NCBI RefSeq assembly: GCF_000454065.1
Contig: NZ_KE695654.1
Span: 248,836-312,835 of the forward strand
Reading direction: 5' to 3'
DNA from: Brevibacillus thermoruber 423
GTDB lineage: Bacteria; Bacillota; Bacilli; Brevibacillales; Brevibacillaceae
DNA: 64,000 bases
The notes under the pieces are model-generated. The model ran no database searches and was not told where the DNA came from. It saw nothing but the letters and a program-made list of their open reading frames with translations. A program made the translations under genes and the position numbers. Below, piece after piece: positions 45,091 to 54,743 of this stretch (position 1 is its first letter; every line of letters starts with the position of its first letter).

Positions 45091-45364
45091 TCCATGCCCT
45101 CCTTCCCATTATTTGGGGTGGGTGTTTTCACCATCATCGACGGAATTTGTCAGGAAAAGGTTGCAAGGTTTGAAAAATTTTTGGTCGAAAAGACCCAGGG
45201 ACGTTTTTCGCGTCCGGCTGCAGGAAGGGCGGACAGCCCGGCGGTTCGACGAATGGTCGGGGGGATGGTGGAGAAAAACCGGGGTGTTTCAATCGGTACG
45301 GGTAGATGACAAACAAGGTCTGGGCGGTGATGCGCATCGGCGCGATTGGTTCACCGCTGCACCG

Positions 45365-45607
45365 CTACCTTAGGTAGACAGCGGTCTGGTACAGAATGCA
45401 CAGCCACAGCCAGATTACGGTGAATGCCGCGGCAATGGCTCGGCCTTTCATCGCATGGGTCTTGAGCCGTTTCCAATTTCGCACAAATCCGGGCAGCACC
45501 AAGATTGTCAGAAAAGAGTTGAACACGATCAGTCCGATGTAAAGGCCTACACTCAAGATCCCTGCACCCTTTCCATGAGTTTGCAGCCTGCCTCCCTTCA
45601 ACGACAA
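45365..45607 (-). CDS. hypothetical two-helix membrane protein
   Basis: Up to 80 aa from a TTG start (the true start could be TTG 45556, giving 63 aa). Two hydrophobic helices (VGLYIGLIVFNSFLTILVLP and AFTVIWLWLCILYQTAVYL) separated by a basic loop. No family recognised. It lies between the Tad locus and ggt on the same strand, without clear ties to either. The 274 bases from here to tadV hold no gene; they contain a GGTC/GACC hairpin near 45182 on the plus strand. Confidence 0.45.
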   Translation of the reverse strand: MSLKGGRLQTHGKGAGILSVGLYIGLIVFNSFLTILVLPGFVRNWKRLKTHAMKGRAIAAAFTVIWLWLCILYQTAVYLR

Positions 45608-45682
45608 ACGCCCTGCTCTCTGTGACGGTACCGACAGACAGCCTCATTCACCATTGCCAAGAACAAGAAAAATATAGCAAAA

Positions 45683-45714
45683 ATGCCAAAAGAACGGTAT
45701 AGTTCTTTTGGCAT
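45683..45714 (-). terminator. intrinsic terminator after ggt
   Basis: ATGCCAAAAGAAC and GTTCTTTTGGCAT form a perfect 13-bp stem. On the minus strand it is followed by TTTTGCTATATTTTT. It ends the opp-chr-ggt unit. Confidence 0.85.
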
Positions 45715-45783
45715 TCCTGTTATCGCCTCACGCGATCTTCGTCTGTCTTCTGTTAACTGCCGGTTCTCGCCTGCCTCAAACGC

Positions 45784-47394
45784 TTACCACGCGGCCACGC
45801 AGCCGTCCGTGCGCATGTCGGTGCCGCCGATCAGCACGCCGTTTTCGTCCCGCCAGATGATCTGGCCGCGGCCGAAGTTGCTCGAAAACGATCCCCACTT
45901 GATCTGGTGCCCCTTTTGTTCCAGGGCGAGGGCGATATGTTCCGGGAAGTGGCGCTCCACCTCCACCGTTTTCCCTTCCAGCCACTGCCAGCGCGGGGCG
46001 TCCAGCGCGGCCTGCGGGTTGAGGTGAAAATCGATCGTGTTCATCACCACCTGCACGTGCCCCTGCGGCTGCATGAAGCCGCCCATCACGCCGAACGGTC
46101 CGACCGCCTTGCCGTCCTTGGTCAAAAAGCCCGGGATAATCGTGTGGTACGTCTTTTTCCCCGGCTCCAGGCGGTTGTCGTGGGCGGGGTCGAGCGAGAA
46201 GTTGTGGCCCCGGTTTTGCAGCGCGATGCCCGTTCCCGGCACGACGATGCCCGAGCCGAAACCCATGTAGTTGCTCTGGATGAACGAGACCATGTTGCCT
46301 TCCCCGTCGGCCGTCGCCAGGTAGACCGTCCCGCTGGAGCGCGGGTCGCCCGGCTCCGGCGTGAGCGCACGCTCGCCGATCAGGCGGCGCCGCTCGTCGG
46401 CGTACCGGTCGGACAGGAGCTCCTCGACGGTCACGCTCATCTTGTCCTGCTGCGTGATGTAGCGGAACCCGTCGGCAAACGCCAGCTTCATCGCCTCGAT
46501 CTGCTTGTGGTACGTGTCAACCGTCTCTTTCTCCCCAAACGCAAAACCCTTCAAAATGTTCAGGGCCATCAGCGCCACCAGGCCCTGGCCGTTGGGCGGA
46601 ATTTCCCAGACGTCATAGCCGCGGTAGTTGACGCTGATCGGCTTGACCCACTCCGGCCGGTAGGCGGCCAAATCCTCTTTGCGCAGGAAACCGCCGCACT
46701 GCCGGGAAAACGTGTCGATTTTTTCCGCCAGTTCGCCGCGATAGAAGCTTTCCGCTCCTGTCTCGGCAATCTGCCGCAGCGTCTCGGCATGGCCGGGCGA
46801 CTTCCAGATCTCGCCCGCTTTTGGCGGCCGACCGTCCGGAGCAAAGGTGGAGAACCAGGGGGCAAATTCCTCACCGCTCAGCACCTGGGAAAACTTGTTG
46901 TAGGCGATCGCCCAGTAGCGGGCCAGCGTCGGGGAAAGCGGGTAGCCGTTTTCCGCGTACTCGATCGCCGGCTTCAGCACTTCCGCGAGCGGCAGGCGGC
47001 CGAAGCGGCGGGACAGCTCCGCCCATGCCGCCGGCGCCCCCGGCACCGTGACCGGAATCCAGCCGTAGGTGGGCATGGTTTCGTGCCCTCTCGCCTTCAC
47101 CGCTTCGATGGAAATGGCCTGCGGCGCGGGACCGCTCGCGTTCAGCCCGTGCAGTTCCCCGTTGGTCCAGACCAGCGCAAACGCGTCGCTGCCGATGCCG
47201 TTCCCCGTCGGTTCCACCACGGTGAGGCAGGCGGCCGTGGCGATCGCGGCGTCAATGGCGTTCCCTCCTTTTTTCAAGATGTCCAATCCGGCCTGCGCCG
47301 CAAGCGGCTGAGAGGTGGCCACCATGCCGTTTTTCGCATACGTCGTCATACGCCGGGACGCGTACGGGTACTCCATTGCGTCAAAGTGTGTCAT
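45784..47394 (-). CDS. gamma-glutamyltransferase, cytosolic YwrD-like
   Basis: 536-aa Ntn-hydrolase of the gamma-glutamyltransferase family (glutathione, poly- or oligo-gamma-glutamyl peptides to glutamate). The autocleavage/nucleophile Thr is Thr356 in PRSSGTVYLATADGEGNMVS. N-terminal family blocks are AAQAGLDILKKGGNAIDAAI and VEPTGNGIGSDAFAL. There is no signal peptide, so it should act in the cytosol like YwrD. It is the last gene of the unit that begins with oppA or the Lrp gene, 28 bases after the chromate transporter, which suggests processing of imported gamma-glutamyl peptides. Confidence 0.92.
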   Translation of the reverse strand: MTHFDAMEYPYASRRMTTYAKNGMVATSQPLAAQAGLDILKKGGNAIDAAIATAACLTVVEPTGNGIGSDAFALVWTNGELHGLNASGPAPQAISIEAVKARGHETMPTYGWIPVTVPGAPAAWAELSRRFGRLPLAEVLKPAIEYAENGYPLSPTLARYWAIAYNKFSQVLSGEEFAPWFSTFAPDGRPPKAGEIWKSPGHAETLRQIAETGAESFYRGELAEKIDTFSRQCGGFLRKEDLAAYRPEWVKPISVNYRGYDVWEIPPNGQGLVALMALNILKGFAFGEKETVDTYHKQIEAMKLAFADGFRYITQQDKMSVTVEELLSDRYADERRRLIGERALTPEPGDPRSSGTVYLATADGEGNMVSFIQSNYMGFGSGIVVPGTGIALQNRGHNFSLDPAHDNRLEPGKKTYHTIIPGFLTKDGKAVGPFGVMGGFMQPQGHVQVVMNTIDFHLNPQAALDAPRWQWLEGKTVEVERHFPEHIALALEQKGHQIKWGSFSSNFGRGQIIWRDENGVLIGGTDMRTDGCVAAW

Positions 47395-47422
47395 ACGTAT
47401 ACCTCCGATTCAACTGTAATCG

Positions 47423-47953
47423 TTAGCCGATGAAGAAAAACCCGTAACCCATGGACAGGGCGATTACAAGCGCAGGGTTCAGCTTCCACTTTTCCAGCAG
47501 GAGAAAGGAGGCGATGGCCAGGATGCCGGTCTGCATCCAGCCGATGCCCTCCACGGCTCCGAGGAAAAACTCGTACGTCATCGTGCCCAAGAGCACGGTG
47601 ACAATCGGACGGACCGATTGCGTCATCGCTTTCACCTGCGGCGCGTTGCGAAACACGTTGAGGAAGTTCAGCAGCAGGATCATGGCGATGGCCGTCGGCG
47701 CGATTGTCGCCAAGAGCGCGACCGTCGCCCCCGGCACGCCGGCCACCTGGTAGCCGACGTAACCCGCCAGCTTGGTGGCGATCGGACTGGGCAGGGCATT
47801 GGCGACCGCCAGCACCTCCCCGAACTCTTTCATCGTCATCCAGTGATAGTGGTCGACCACCTCGTTCTGGATCAGCGGGATGCTGGGCGGCCCGCCGCCG
47901 TAGCCGAGAATGTTGGAGATAAAAAACGCCCAGAACAACTGCAGGTAAATCAT
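47423..47953 (-). CDS. chromate transporter, half-size (ChrA family)
   Basis: 176 aa, one CHR domain. FFISNILGYGGGPPSIPLIQ, then DHYHWMTMKEFGEVLAVANA and LPSPIATKLAGYVGYQVAG are the CHR motifs. About five hydrophobic helices. Short ChrA proteins work as pairs of inverted topology; its partner is the next gene upstream, overlapping by 4 bases. Confidence 0.9.
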   Translation of the reverse strand: MIYLQLFWAFFISNILGYGGGPPSIPLIQNEVVDHYHWMTMKEFGEVLAVANALPSPIATKLAGYVGYQVAGVPGATVALLATIAPTAIAMILLLNFLNVFRNAPQVKAMTQSVRPIVTVLLGTMTYEFFLGAVEGIGWMQTGILAIASFLLLEKWKLNPALVIALSMGYGFFFIG

Positions 47954-48531
47954 GCCGCCCCCTCCTTGCCGCCCGGCGTTTTCCGCTTCCGCAGCACCCA
48001 GGTGGAATAGGCAAACGAACCGGCCAGGGCAATGCCCACCACAATGCCGGGGTGCAGGTCAAGGAAGAGCAGGGCCACCAGCGACAGGACCAGCATGAGG
48101 GCGACGCCGCTCTTGTTCCCCGCTCCCTGCCAGCCCTTCTGCAAAAACTCCCAGGTCAGCACGCCGGTCATGACGGCGATCACCGGCTGGATCGCCTGAA
48201 TCATCCCGTACACGCCGGGCGCGTCCTTCCACTGGTAAATCACCTGCAGCAGCGCGATCATGACCAGCACGATGGGCAGCACCACCGCGCAGTTGGCCAC
48301 CAGCGCGCCGCTCCAGCCTTTGACCCGGTACCCGATAAACGCTGCCAGCTTGGTGGCGATCGGGCCGGGCAGGGCGTTGGCCAGCGCCAGGTTGTCGGTA
48401 AAGTCCTCTTCGCTTACCCATTTGTACTTCTGCACGCACTCGGCGTAAAACAGGGGGACCATCGTCGGGCCGCCGCCGTAGCCGAAAATGCCGATGCGAA
48501 AAAACGCGAGAAACAACTGCCAGTAGATCAT
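47950..48531 (-). CDS. chromate transporter, half-size (ChrA family)
   Basis: 193 aa, one CHR domain. FFRIGIFGYGGGPTMVPLFY, EDFTDNLALANALPGPIATK and LAAFIGYRVKGWSGA are the motifs. It is paired with the downstream half and starts 22 bases after oppF, so both are part of the peptide-transporter transcript, an unusual partnership. Confidence 0.9.
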   Translation of the reverse strand: MIYWQLFLAFFRIGIFGYGGGPTMVPLFYAECVQKYKWVSEEDFTDNLALANALPGPIATKLAAFIGYRVKGWSGALVANCAVVLPIVLVMIALLQVIYQWKDAPGVYGMIQAIQPVIAVMTGVLTWEFLQKGWQGAGNKSGVALMLVLSLVALLFLDLHPGIVVGIALAGSFAYSTWVLRKRKTPGGKEGAA

Positions 48532-48552
48532 CTGAATGCCTCCGTCCCGCCG

Positions 48553-49536
48553 TCAGGTCGCCAGCTCGCCTGCATGTACCAGGTGGCAGGAGACGAACTG
48601 TCCTCCCCCGATATCGGTCAGGCTCGGCGCTTTGGTCTTGCACAGGTCGGTCGCATGCGGGCAGCGCGGATGGAACGTGCAGCCGCTCGGCGGATTGGCC
48701 GGACTGGGCAGGTCGCCGGTCAGCAGGATGCGTTCCCGCTTCTGCCGCGGTTTGGCCACGGGAACGGCGGACAGCAGCGCCCGCGTGTACGGATGGCTGG
48801 GATTGTCGAACAGCGTCCGCTTGTCGGCAATTTCCACCACCCGCCCCAGATACATGACGGCCACCCGGTCGCACAGGTGTTTGACGACCGACAAGTCGTG
48901 CGAGATAAACATCAGGGTCAGGTTAAACTCTTTTTTCAGATCTTTCAACAGGTTCAGAATCTGCGACTGGATCGAGACGTCCAGCGCCGACACCGGTTCG
49001 TCCGCGATGATCAGCTTCGGCTTCACCACCAGCGCCCGGGCGATCCCGATGCGCTGCCGCTGGCCGCCGGAAAAATCGTGCGGATGCCGGTTCAGGTGCT
49101 CCTTGCGAAGACCGACGATCTCGATGATCTCTTCGATGGTTTTCAGCCGTTCCTCCCGCGTCCCGATGTTGTGCACCTCCAGCGACTCCATCAGGATTTG
49201 CTTGATCGTCATGCGCGGATTGAGCGAGGCGTACGGGTCCTGAAAGACCATCTGCAGGTCCTTGCGCATGCGCCGCATCTCTTCCTTGGACAGCTTGGCG
49301 AGATCCTTGCCGTCAAACCAGACCTCCCCTGCGGTCGGTTCCAGCAGCCGCAAAATGGTCCGGCCGGTGGTCGACTTGCCGCACCCCGACTCGCCCACGA
49401 TGCCCAGCGTCTCTCCTGGAAACACCTGCAGGTCGATGCCGTCGACGGCCTTCACGTATCCCGTCGTTTTCTTGAAAAAGCCGGACTTGATCGGAAAGTG
49501 CTTCTGCAGCCCTTTTACTTCCAACAGCGGCTTCAT
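48553..49536 (-). CDS. oligopeptide/dipeptide ABC transporter ATP-binding protein (OppF/DppF)
   Basis: 327 aa. Walker [10 protein letters not shown], signature LSGG-type [15 protein letters not shown], Walker [14 protein letters not shown], and the C-terminal Cys-containing oligopeptide-ABC tail ([16 protein letters not shown]) that can hold an iron-sulfur centre in this family. The start overlaps the oppD stop by 4 bases (ATGA). Confidence 0.95.
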   Translation of the reverse strand: MKPLLEVKGLQKHFPIKSGFFKKTTGYVKAVDGIDLQVFPGETLGIVGESGCGKSTTGRTILRLLEPTAGEVWFDGKDLAKLSKEEMRRMRKDLQMVFQDPYASLNPRMTIKQILMESLEVHNIGTREERLKTIEEIIEIVGLRKEHLNRHPHDFSGGQRQRIGIARALVVKPKLIIADEPVSALDVSIQSQILNLLKDLKKEFNLTLMFISHDLSVVKHLCDRVAVMYLGRVVEIADKRTLFDNPSHPYTRALLSAVPVAKPRQKRERILLTGDLPSPANPPSGCTFHPRCPHATDLCKTKAPSLTDIGGGQFVSCHLVHAGELAT

Positions 49537-50507
49537 GCCTCATCCCTCCCTTCCGCGTACAGCCAGCAGCGGCATTTGTGGCCGTCCAACTGCAAAAGCT
49601 CGGGCGGCTGTTCGTGACAGATCGGCATGGCCTGCGCGCAGCGCGGGGCAAACCGGCAGCCCTTCGGCATCTGGTTGGGCAGCGGCACCGCGCCCGGGAT
49701 GGTGTCCAGGTACTCCCGCTCCTCGTCCAGCTCGGGAATCGATCTCATCAGGCCGATGGTGTACGGGTGTTTCGGCTGTTCAAACAGCGTTTCCACGTCG
49801 GTCTCCTCCACCACCTGCCCGGCGTACATGACGATGACGCGGTCGCACATCTCGGCGACGACGCCCAGATCGTGCGTGATCAGCATGATCGATGTGCCCG
49901 TCTTCTCCTTCAGTTCCCGCATCAGGTCGAGAATCTGCGCCTGGATCGTCACGTCCAGGGCCGTCGTCGGCTCGTCGGCGATGATCAGCTTGGGGTCGCA
50001 CGCCATCGCCATCGCGATCATCACGCGCTGCCGCATCCCCCCGGAGAGCTGGTGCGGGTACTCCCCGTAGATCTCTTCCGCGCGCGGCATGCCCACCGCT
50101 TTCAGCATCGCGATCGCCCGTTCCTTGGCCTGCGCCTTGCTCACTTTCCAGTGCAGCAGGATCGCTTCTTCGATCTGCCTGCCCACCGTGTGCAGCGGGT
50201 TGAGCGAGGTCATCGGCTCCTGAAAGATCATCGAGATTTCGTTGCCGCGCACCGCCTGCATCTCTTTTTCCGACAGCTCCAGCAGGTTGGTGCCGTTGAA
50301 CCGGATCGTTCCCTCCGCCCTGCCGTTGGGCGGCAGCAGGCGCATGATCGAGAGGCTGGTGACGCTTTTGCCGCAGCCGGATTCGCCTACGACGCCAAGC
50401 GTCTCGCCGGCGCGGATGGAGAAGTCGACGCCGTCGACCACGTTGACGACGCCGTTTTCCGTGCGAAACCGCGTTCTCAGTTGTTCCACTTCCAGTATGG
50501 TCGTCAT
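49533..50507 (-). CDS. oligopeptide/dipeptide ABC transporter ATP-binding protein (OppD/DppD)
   Basis: 324 aa. Walker [16 protein letters not shown], signature [15 protein letters not shown], Walker [21 protein letters not shown], and C-terminal [20 protein letters not shown] with the family's Cys positions. It starts 18 bases after oppC with GGAGGAG upstream. Confidence 0.95.
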   Translation of the reverse strand: MTTILEVEQLRTRFRTENGVVNVVDGVDFSIRAGETLGVVGESGCGKSVTSLSIMRLLPPNGRAEGTIRFNGTNLLELSEKEMQAVRGNEISMIFQEPMTSLNPLHTVGRQIEEAILLHWKVSKAQAKERAIAMLKAVGMPRAEEIYGEYPHQLSGGMRQRVMIAMAMACDPKLIIADEPTTALDVTIQAQILDLMRELKEKTGTSIMLITHDLGVVAEMCDRVIVMYAGQVVEETDVETLFEQPKHPYTIGLMRSIPELDEEREYLDTIPGAVPLPNQMPKGCRFAPRCAQAMPICHEQPPELLQLDGHKCRCWLYAEGRDEA

Positions 50508-50525
50508 GAGGCTCTCCTCCCCAGT

Positions 50526-51356
50526 TTATTTCCGCACCCGCGGATCTAGTATTTGCTGCAGACCGTCGCCCAGCAGGTTGAAGCCGAGCACGACCAGGAA
50601 GATTGCCATGCCGGGGTAAAAGGTGGCGTACGGCGCGACGGACATCAGCGTCTGGGCCTGATTCAGCATGCTGCCCCAGGACGGCGTCGGCGGCTGTACG
50701 CCCAGCCCCAGATAGGAGAGCGAGGCTTCCGCCAGAATCCCCGCCGCCATCGCCAGCGTGGCCTGGATGACGATCGGGTTGAGCGCGTTGGGCAGGATGT
50801 GGCGGAAAATGATCCGGCTGTCCTTGACGCCCACCGCCCGGGCCGCCTGGATGTACTCCATGTTGCGAAGCGACAGCACCTGTCCCCGCGTAATGCGGAC
50901 GAAGGCGGGGGAAAAGCCGATCCCGATCGCCAGCATGGCGTTGCCGAAGCCGGAGCCGAGCACGGCGGAGATGGCGAGCGCCAGAATCAGAAACGGAAAC
51001 GCCTGCATCGCGTCCACGGTGCGCATGACGATCCACTCGTCCCAGAAGCCGCGGTAGTAGCCGGACAAAAGGCCGATGGGCACGCCGATCAGCATGGCGA
51101 TGCCGACGGAGATGACCGCCGCTTCAATCGAAATGCGGGAGCCGTAGATGACCCGGGAGAAGATGTCCCGTCCCAGGTCGTCCGTGCCGAACGGATGCTC
51201 CGCGCTGGGCGGCATCAGCACCTTGTCGTAGTTTTGCGCGTTGGGATCGTAGGGGGCGATCTGCTCCGCGAAGATGGCGACGACGATCAGCGAGAGGATG
51301 ATCAACCCGCCGAGAACGCCCAGGCCGTTGCGCACAAATTTTCGCATCGCGTTCAT
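50526..51356 (-). CDS. peptide ABC transporter permease (OppC/DppC)
   Basis: 276 aa, about six helices. The N-terminal region AEQIAPYDPNAQNYDKVLMP and PFGTDDLGRDIFSRVIYGSR are DppC signatures. EYIQAARAVGVKDSRIIFRH is the EAA loop for ATPase contact. It abuts oppB by one base. Confidence 0.95.
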   Translation of the reverse strand: MNAMRKFVRNGLGVLGGLIILSLIVVAIFAEQIAPYDPNAQNYDKVLMPPSAEHPFGTDDLGRDIFSRVIYGSRISIEAAVISVGIAMLIGVPIGLLSGYYRGFWDEWIVMRTVDAMQAFPFLILALAISAVLGSGFGNAMLAIGIGFSPAFVRITRGQVLSLRNMEYIQAARAVGVKDSRIIFRHILPNALNPIVIQATLAMAAGILAEASLSYLGLGVQPPTPSWGSMLNQAQTLMSVAPYATFYPGMAIFLVVLGFNLLGDGLQQILDPRVRK

Positions 51357-52312
51357 TATCCTTCCGCCCCTTTCCCCGCCTTGATGCGCGGATCGATGAC
51401 AGCGTACAGGAGGTCCACCACCAGGTTTACCGCCACGACCAGAATGGCCGACACCAGGATGGCCCCCTGGACCGTGACGTAATCCCGCTTAAACACCGAT
51501 TCTACGATCAGCCGGCCGAATCCCGGAATGGAAAAAATCGATTCGGTGATGACCAGCCCGCCCAGCAGGCCGGCAATCATCAGACCGGAGGTGGTGACCA
51601 CGGGAATGAGCGCGTTGCGCAGCGCGTGGCCGAGCACGGTGCGCACCTCGTTCAGCCCCTTGGCCTTGGCCGTGCGGATAAAGTCCATGTTGACCACTTC
51701 CAACAGGGACGAGCGCAGCATCCGCATCAAGACGGCCGATTCGCGCAGGCCGGTGGCCAGACAGGGCAGAATCATCGCCATGATGTTCTGCGCCGGGTTT
51801 TCGCTGAACGGCACGTAGCCCGAAGACGGCAGCCATTGATTTTCCACGGCGAAGTAAATGATCAGCATCATCGCCAGCCAGAAGCTGGGGATGCTCATGC
51901 CGCCCAACGCGGCAAACGTGCTGGTGTAGTCGATCCACGTTCCCCGCCGCACCGCGGCCAGGATGCCGGCCGGAAACGCGATGAGAAGCGCGACGAGAAA
52001 CGTGCCGATGGTCAGCTCCACGGTGGCCGGCAGCCGCTGCATGATCAGTTCGGAGACCGGCACGCGGTCGGTAATCGACATGCCCAGATCCCCCTGGAGC
52101 ACTTTGCCCAGCCAGGAAAAGTACTGGACCACAATCGGTTTGTCCAGCCCCAATTCGGCCCGCAGCGCCTGATACGCCTCCGGTGTCGCCTCTTGTCCTA
52201 AAATGACCCGGGCTGGATCGCCCGGGATCAAGTGGATTAAGGAGAACGTCATGATCGACACCAGAAGGAGAATCGGGATTGTCAGCAGCAGGCGTCTCAC
52301 CACAAACATCAT
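51356..52312 (-). CDS. peptide ABC transporter permease (OppB/DppB)
   Basis: 318 aa, six helices. LIHLIPGDPARVILGQEATP at residues 27-46, SWLGKVLQGDLGMSI, and the EAA loop DFIRTAKAKGLNEVRTVLGH. The family also includes glutathione (GsiC) permeases, which would fit the ggt gene downstream. GGGGAGGA precedes ATG 52312. Confidence 0.95.
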   Translation of the reverse strand: MMFVVRRLLLTIPILLLVSIMTFSLIHLIPGDPARVILGQEATPEAYQALRAELGLDKPIVVQYFSWLGKVLQGDLGMSITDRVPVSELIMQRLPATVELTIGTFLVALLIAFPAGILAAVRRGTWIDYTSTFAALGGMSIPSFWLAMMLIIYFAVENQWLPSSGYVPFSENPAQNIMAMILPCLATGLRESAVLMRMLRSSLLEVVNMDFIRTAKAKGLNEVRTVLGHALRNALIPVVTTSGLMIAGLLGGLVITESIFSIPGFGRLIVESVFKRDYVTVQGAILVSAILVVAVNLVVDLLYAVIDPRIKAGKGAEG

Positions 52313-52343
52313 GACAATTCCTCCCCGTACTACGGTGTGTCGG

Positions 52344-53894
52344 TTACTGCTTGTCCAGCGTCGCCGTGCGGATCAGGCCGTCCGGCACGTAGGTAAAGCC
52401 GCTGATCTTCTTGCTCATCGCCAGCAGGTTGTACTGGTGGTAGACGTAGACGTAGCCCGCTTCTTCCTGCAGGATCTTGACCGCCTCCTCGTACATCTGC
52501 TTGCGCTTCGCTTCGTCAAGCTCCACGCGCGCCTTGGCGGCCAGCTCGTCCAGCTTCGGAATGCTGATGCGGCCGTCGTTGTTGGGGGTGCCGGTGACGA
52601 CGAAATCATAGAAGTTTTGGTCGGGGTCCTGGCGTCCGGACCAGCCCAGGTTGAGCGCCTCGAAGTCGCCTTTGTCCCCTTTTTCGATCAATTGGCCGAA
52701 TTCCAACTTTTCCAACTGCACGTTGATGTTGTAAGGTTTCAGCATGTTTTGGATCACGGCGCCGAACTGTTCGTTCTCCGTCGAGGTCGCGATGTTCAGC
52801 TTGAAGCTGAATCCGTTCGGCTTGCCGCCTTTGGCCAGAAGCTGCTTGATCTCATCCGGATTCGGCTTGACCGGCTTGTCCAGCTCGCTGCTGTACGCCA
52901 GGTTGCCCGGCGCAAACGGCGAACGGCCCGGCAGCGCGTAGCCGTTGAACAGCACCTTGACCACGGCTTCCCGGTCGATGGCCCGCTCCACGGCCTGGCG
53001 CAGGTACTTGTTGTCAAACGGCGGCTTGCTGTTGTTCAGATAGAAGCCCATGTAGCCCATGCTGGGTTCGGCCACCAACTGCAGGTTGGCATCTCCTTTG
53101 ATCGCCGGAATCTCCTTCACCGGTACCTCATCGATGATGTCCAGCATGCCGGAGCGCAGGTTCTGCACCTTGGCCGTGCCGTTGGTGAACACCTTGTAGG
53201 TGACCTCATCCACGTTCACCTTGCCGTTCCAGTAGTTGTCGTTGCGCTTCAGCGTCACGTGGTCTCCTTTGACGTGCTCGACGAAGACGAACGGCCCGGT
53301 GCCGACCGGATGGTTGAGGAAGTCGTCCCCGTACTGTTTGACAGCCGCCGGCGAGACCATCATCCCCGAGCGGTCGGCCAGGATGGAGAGCAGCGGCGCG
53401 AACGGCTCCTTCAGTTGAATCTTGACCGTGTGCTTGTCAACTGCCGTGACGGAGTCCACCACTTTCAGCTCGCTTTTGCGTCTGGACTTTTCGCCGTTCA
53501 TGTTGCGCTCGAAGTTGAACTTGACCGCCTCCGCGTCAAAGTCGGTGCCGTCGTGGAACTTGACGCCCTCTTTCAGCTTGAGCGTGTAGGTTTTGCCGTC
53601 CGGCGACACTTCGTACGAGCTGACCAGCATCGGCACGATCTTGCCGCTCGGATCGATGTCAAACAGCTTGTCGTAAATGCTGGCGTACACCATGCGGTCG
53701 ACCAGCGCGGTGGAGGTGCTCGGATCGAGCGTCGGCGGATCTGCTTTCAACCCGATGTTGATCACTTTTTTGCCTGTGCTGGCGGACGGAGCGGTCCCCG
53801 TCTGACTGCCGCCACCTCCTCCACAACCGGCGGCCAGCAGCGCTGTTCCCAAGACCGCTGCCAGCAGCGTTTTGCCCATCTTTTTCGATAACAT
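52344..53894 (-). CDS. peptide-type ABC transporter substrate-binding lipoprotein (SBP family 5)
   Basis: 516 aa. Signal peptide with lipobox LLAAGC (Cys23) followed by a Gly linker. The SBP_bac_5 fold is shown by YTLKLKEGVKFHDGTDFDAE, DKHTVKIQLKEPFAPLLSIL and the C-terminal KLDELAAKARVELDEAKRKQ. It resembles DppA/GsiB-like binding proteins. The specific ligand is not predictable; gamma-glutamyl or D-amino acid peptides are possible. First structural gene of the opp unit. Confidence 0.93.
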   Translation of the reverse strand: MLSKKMGKTLLAAVLGTALLAAGCGGGGGSQTGTAPSASTGKKVINIGLKADPPTLDPSTSTALVDRMVYASIYDKLFDIDPSGKIVPMLVSSYEVSPDGKTYTLKLKEGVKFHDGTDFDAEAVKFNFERNMNGEKSRRKSELKVVDSVTAVDKHTVKIQLKEPFAPLLSILADRSGMMVSPAAVKQYGDDFLNHPVGTGPFVFVEHVKGDHVTLKRNDNYWNGKVNVDEVTYKVFTNGTAKVQNLRSGMLDIIDEVPVKEIPAIKGDANLQLVAEPSMGYMGFYLNNSKPPFDNKYLRQAVERAIDREAVVKVLFNGYALPGRSPFAPGNLAYSSELDKPVKPNPDEIKQLLAKGGKPNGFSFKLNIATSTENEQFGAVIQNMLKPYNINVQLEKLEFGQLIEKGDKGDFEALNLGWSGRQDPDQNFYDFVVTGTPNNDGRISIPKLDELAAKARVELDEAKRKQMYEEAVKILQEEAGYVYVYHQYNLLAMSKKISGFTYVPDGLIRTATLDKQ

Positions 53895-53960
53895 AAGTCC
53901 TCCCCTTCCTTTTTGTTGAATGTATATGGCAACCGCTCCTGCTGCCAGGAACGATTGTCT

Positions 53961-54437
53961 TCAGCGGATAAAGCGAAAGCGCGATTTCAGCACTTTCAGT
54001 TCGTTGATGACGTTGACCTTGGTGATGCCCTTGATTTTGTTGAGCTTATTCATTAAAAATTGCGACAATTCCTCGTAATCGCGGTTCAACACCTGGATCA
54101 TCAACTGGTAATCGCCCGTGGTCAGCACGACCAGCCTGACCTCGTAGATGTCCTGCAGTTCCGCCACCACGTCGTCCAGCTTGTCCGCCTCGACGGCCAC
54201 CTGGATCAGCGACTGCACCGTGATTCCGGCCTTGACCGGGTTGACGATTCCTACCAGGCTGAGCACGCCCTCGTCCTGCATCTGCTGGACGCGTATCCGC
54301 ACGGTCTTTTCCGTGACGCCCAATTCCTTGGCGATCTGCGTAAACGGCAGCCGCGCATTGTCCTGCAGCGCGCGGGCGATGGCGTAATCCAAATCGTCCA
54401 GTTGGGAATACAGTGAGCGATGATATTTCTCTTCCAT
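53961..54437 (-). CDS. Lrp/AsnC family transcriptional regulator
   Basis: 158 aa. Helix-turn-helix ARLPFTQIAKELGVTEKTVR at about residues 29-48, then IRVQQMQDEGVLSLVGIVNP, and the C-terminal RAM (ligand) domain ending in GITKVNVINELKVLKSRFRF. Probably a local regulator of the opp-chr-ggt unit that starts 66 bases downstream, responding to an amino acid. Its own promoter and a palindrome lie upstream. Confidence 0.92.
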   Translation of the reverse strand: MEEKYHRSLYSQLDDLDYAIARALQDNARLPFTQIAKELGVTEKTVRIRVQQMQDEGVLSLVGIVNPVKAGITVQSLIQVAVEADKLDDVVAELQDIYEVRLVVLTTGDYQLMIQVLNRDYEELSQFLMNKLNKIKGITKVNVINELKVLKSRFRFIR

Positions 54438-54482
54438 AACTCCCCTACCTTTTTTCGACCAGATTTCCTGTAAGTCATTACC

Positions 54483-54562
54483 TATTGCGGCAATAAAAAT
54501 AAATTTTCCGACGAATATCGTCTATGTTTAGATACTATAATACGATTCTCACCTAAGTGCAA
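54483..54562 (-). promoter_or_regulatory. promoter and palindromic operator of the Lrp gene
   Basis: Minus strand: TTGCAC (54562-54557), 17 bases, TATAGT (54539-54534), a near-consensus promoter. A 13-base palindrome TATTGCGGCAATA lies at 54483-54495, downstream of the start site, a plausible autoregulatory site. Confidence 0.65.
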
Positions 54563-54690
54563 TAGTTTTCTCAAAATTTATTCTACGCAGCATTTTCAAT
54601 ATACTTTCTGAAAACATATGCTGTTTCGCCATATTCATCCGGCTTCGCGCAGCCGCATCACGGGCCACGCCCGGCTTCCTCCAACGACAA

Positions 54691-54729
54691 AGATCCCGGG
54701 CAGCAGGGTCCTCCTGCCGCGCGGGATCT
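54691..54729 (-). terminator. hairpin terminator after the FtsX permease gene
   Basis: AGATCCCG and CGGGATCT pair, with an inner GGCAG/CTGCC stem. The downstream side on the minus strand is TTTGTCG, a short U tract. The rest of 54563-54743 holds no gene. Confidence 0.6.
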
Positions 54730-54743
54730 GCGCAGGCCGCTTT

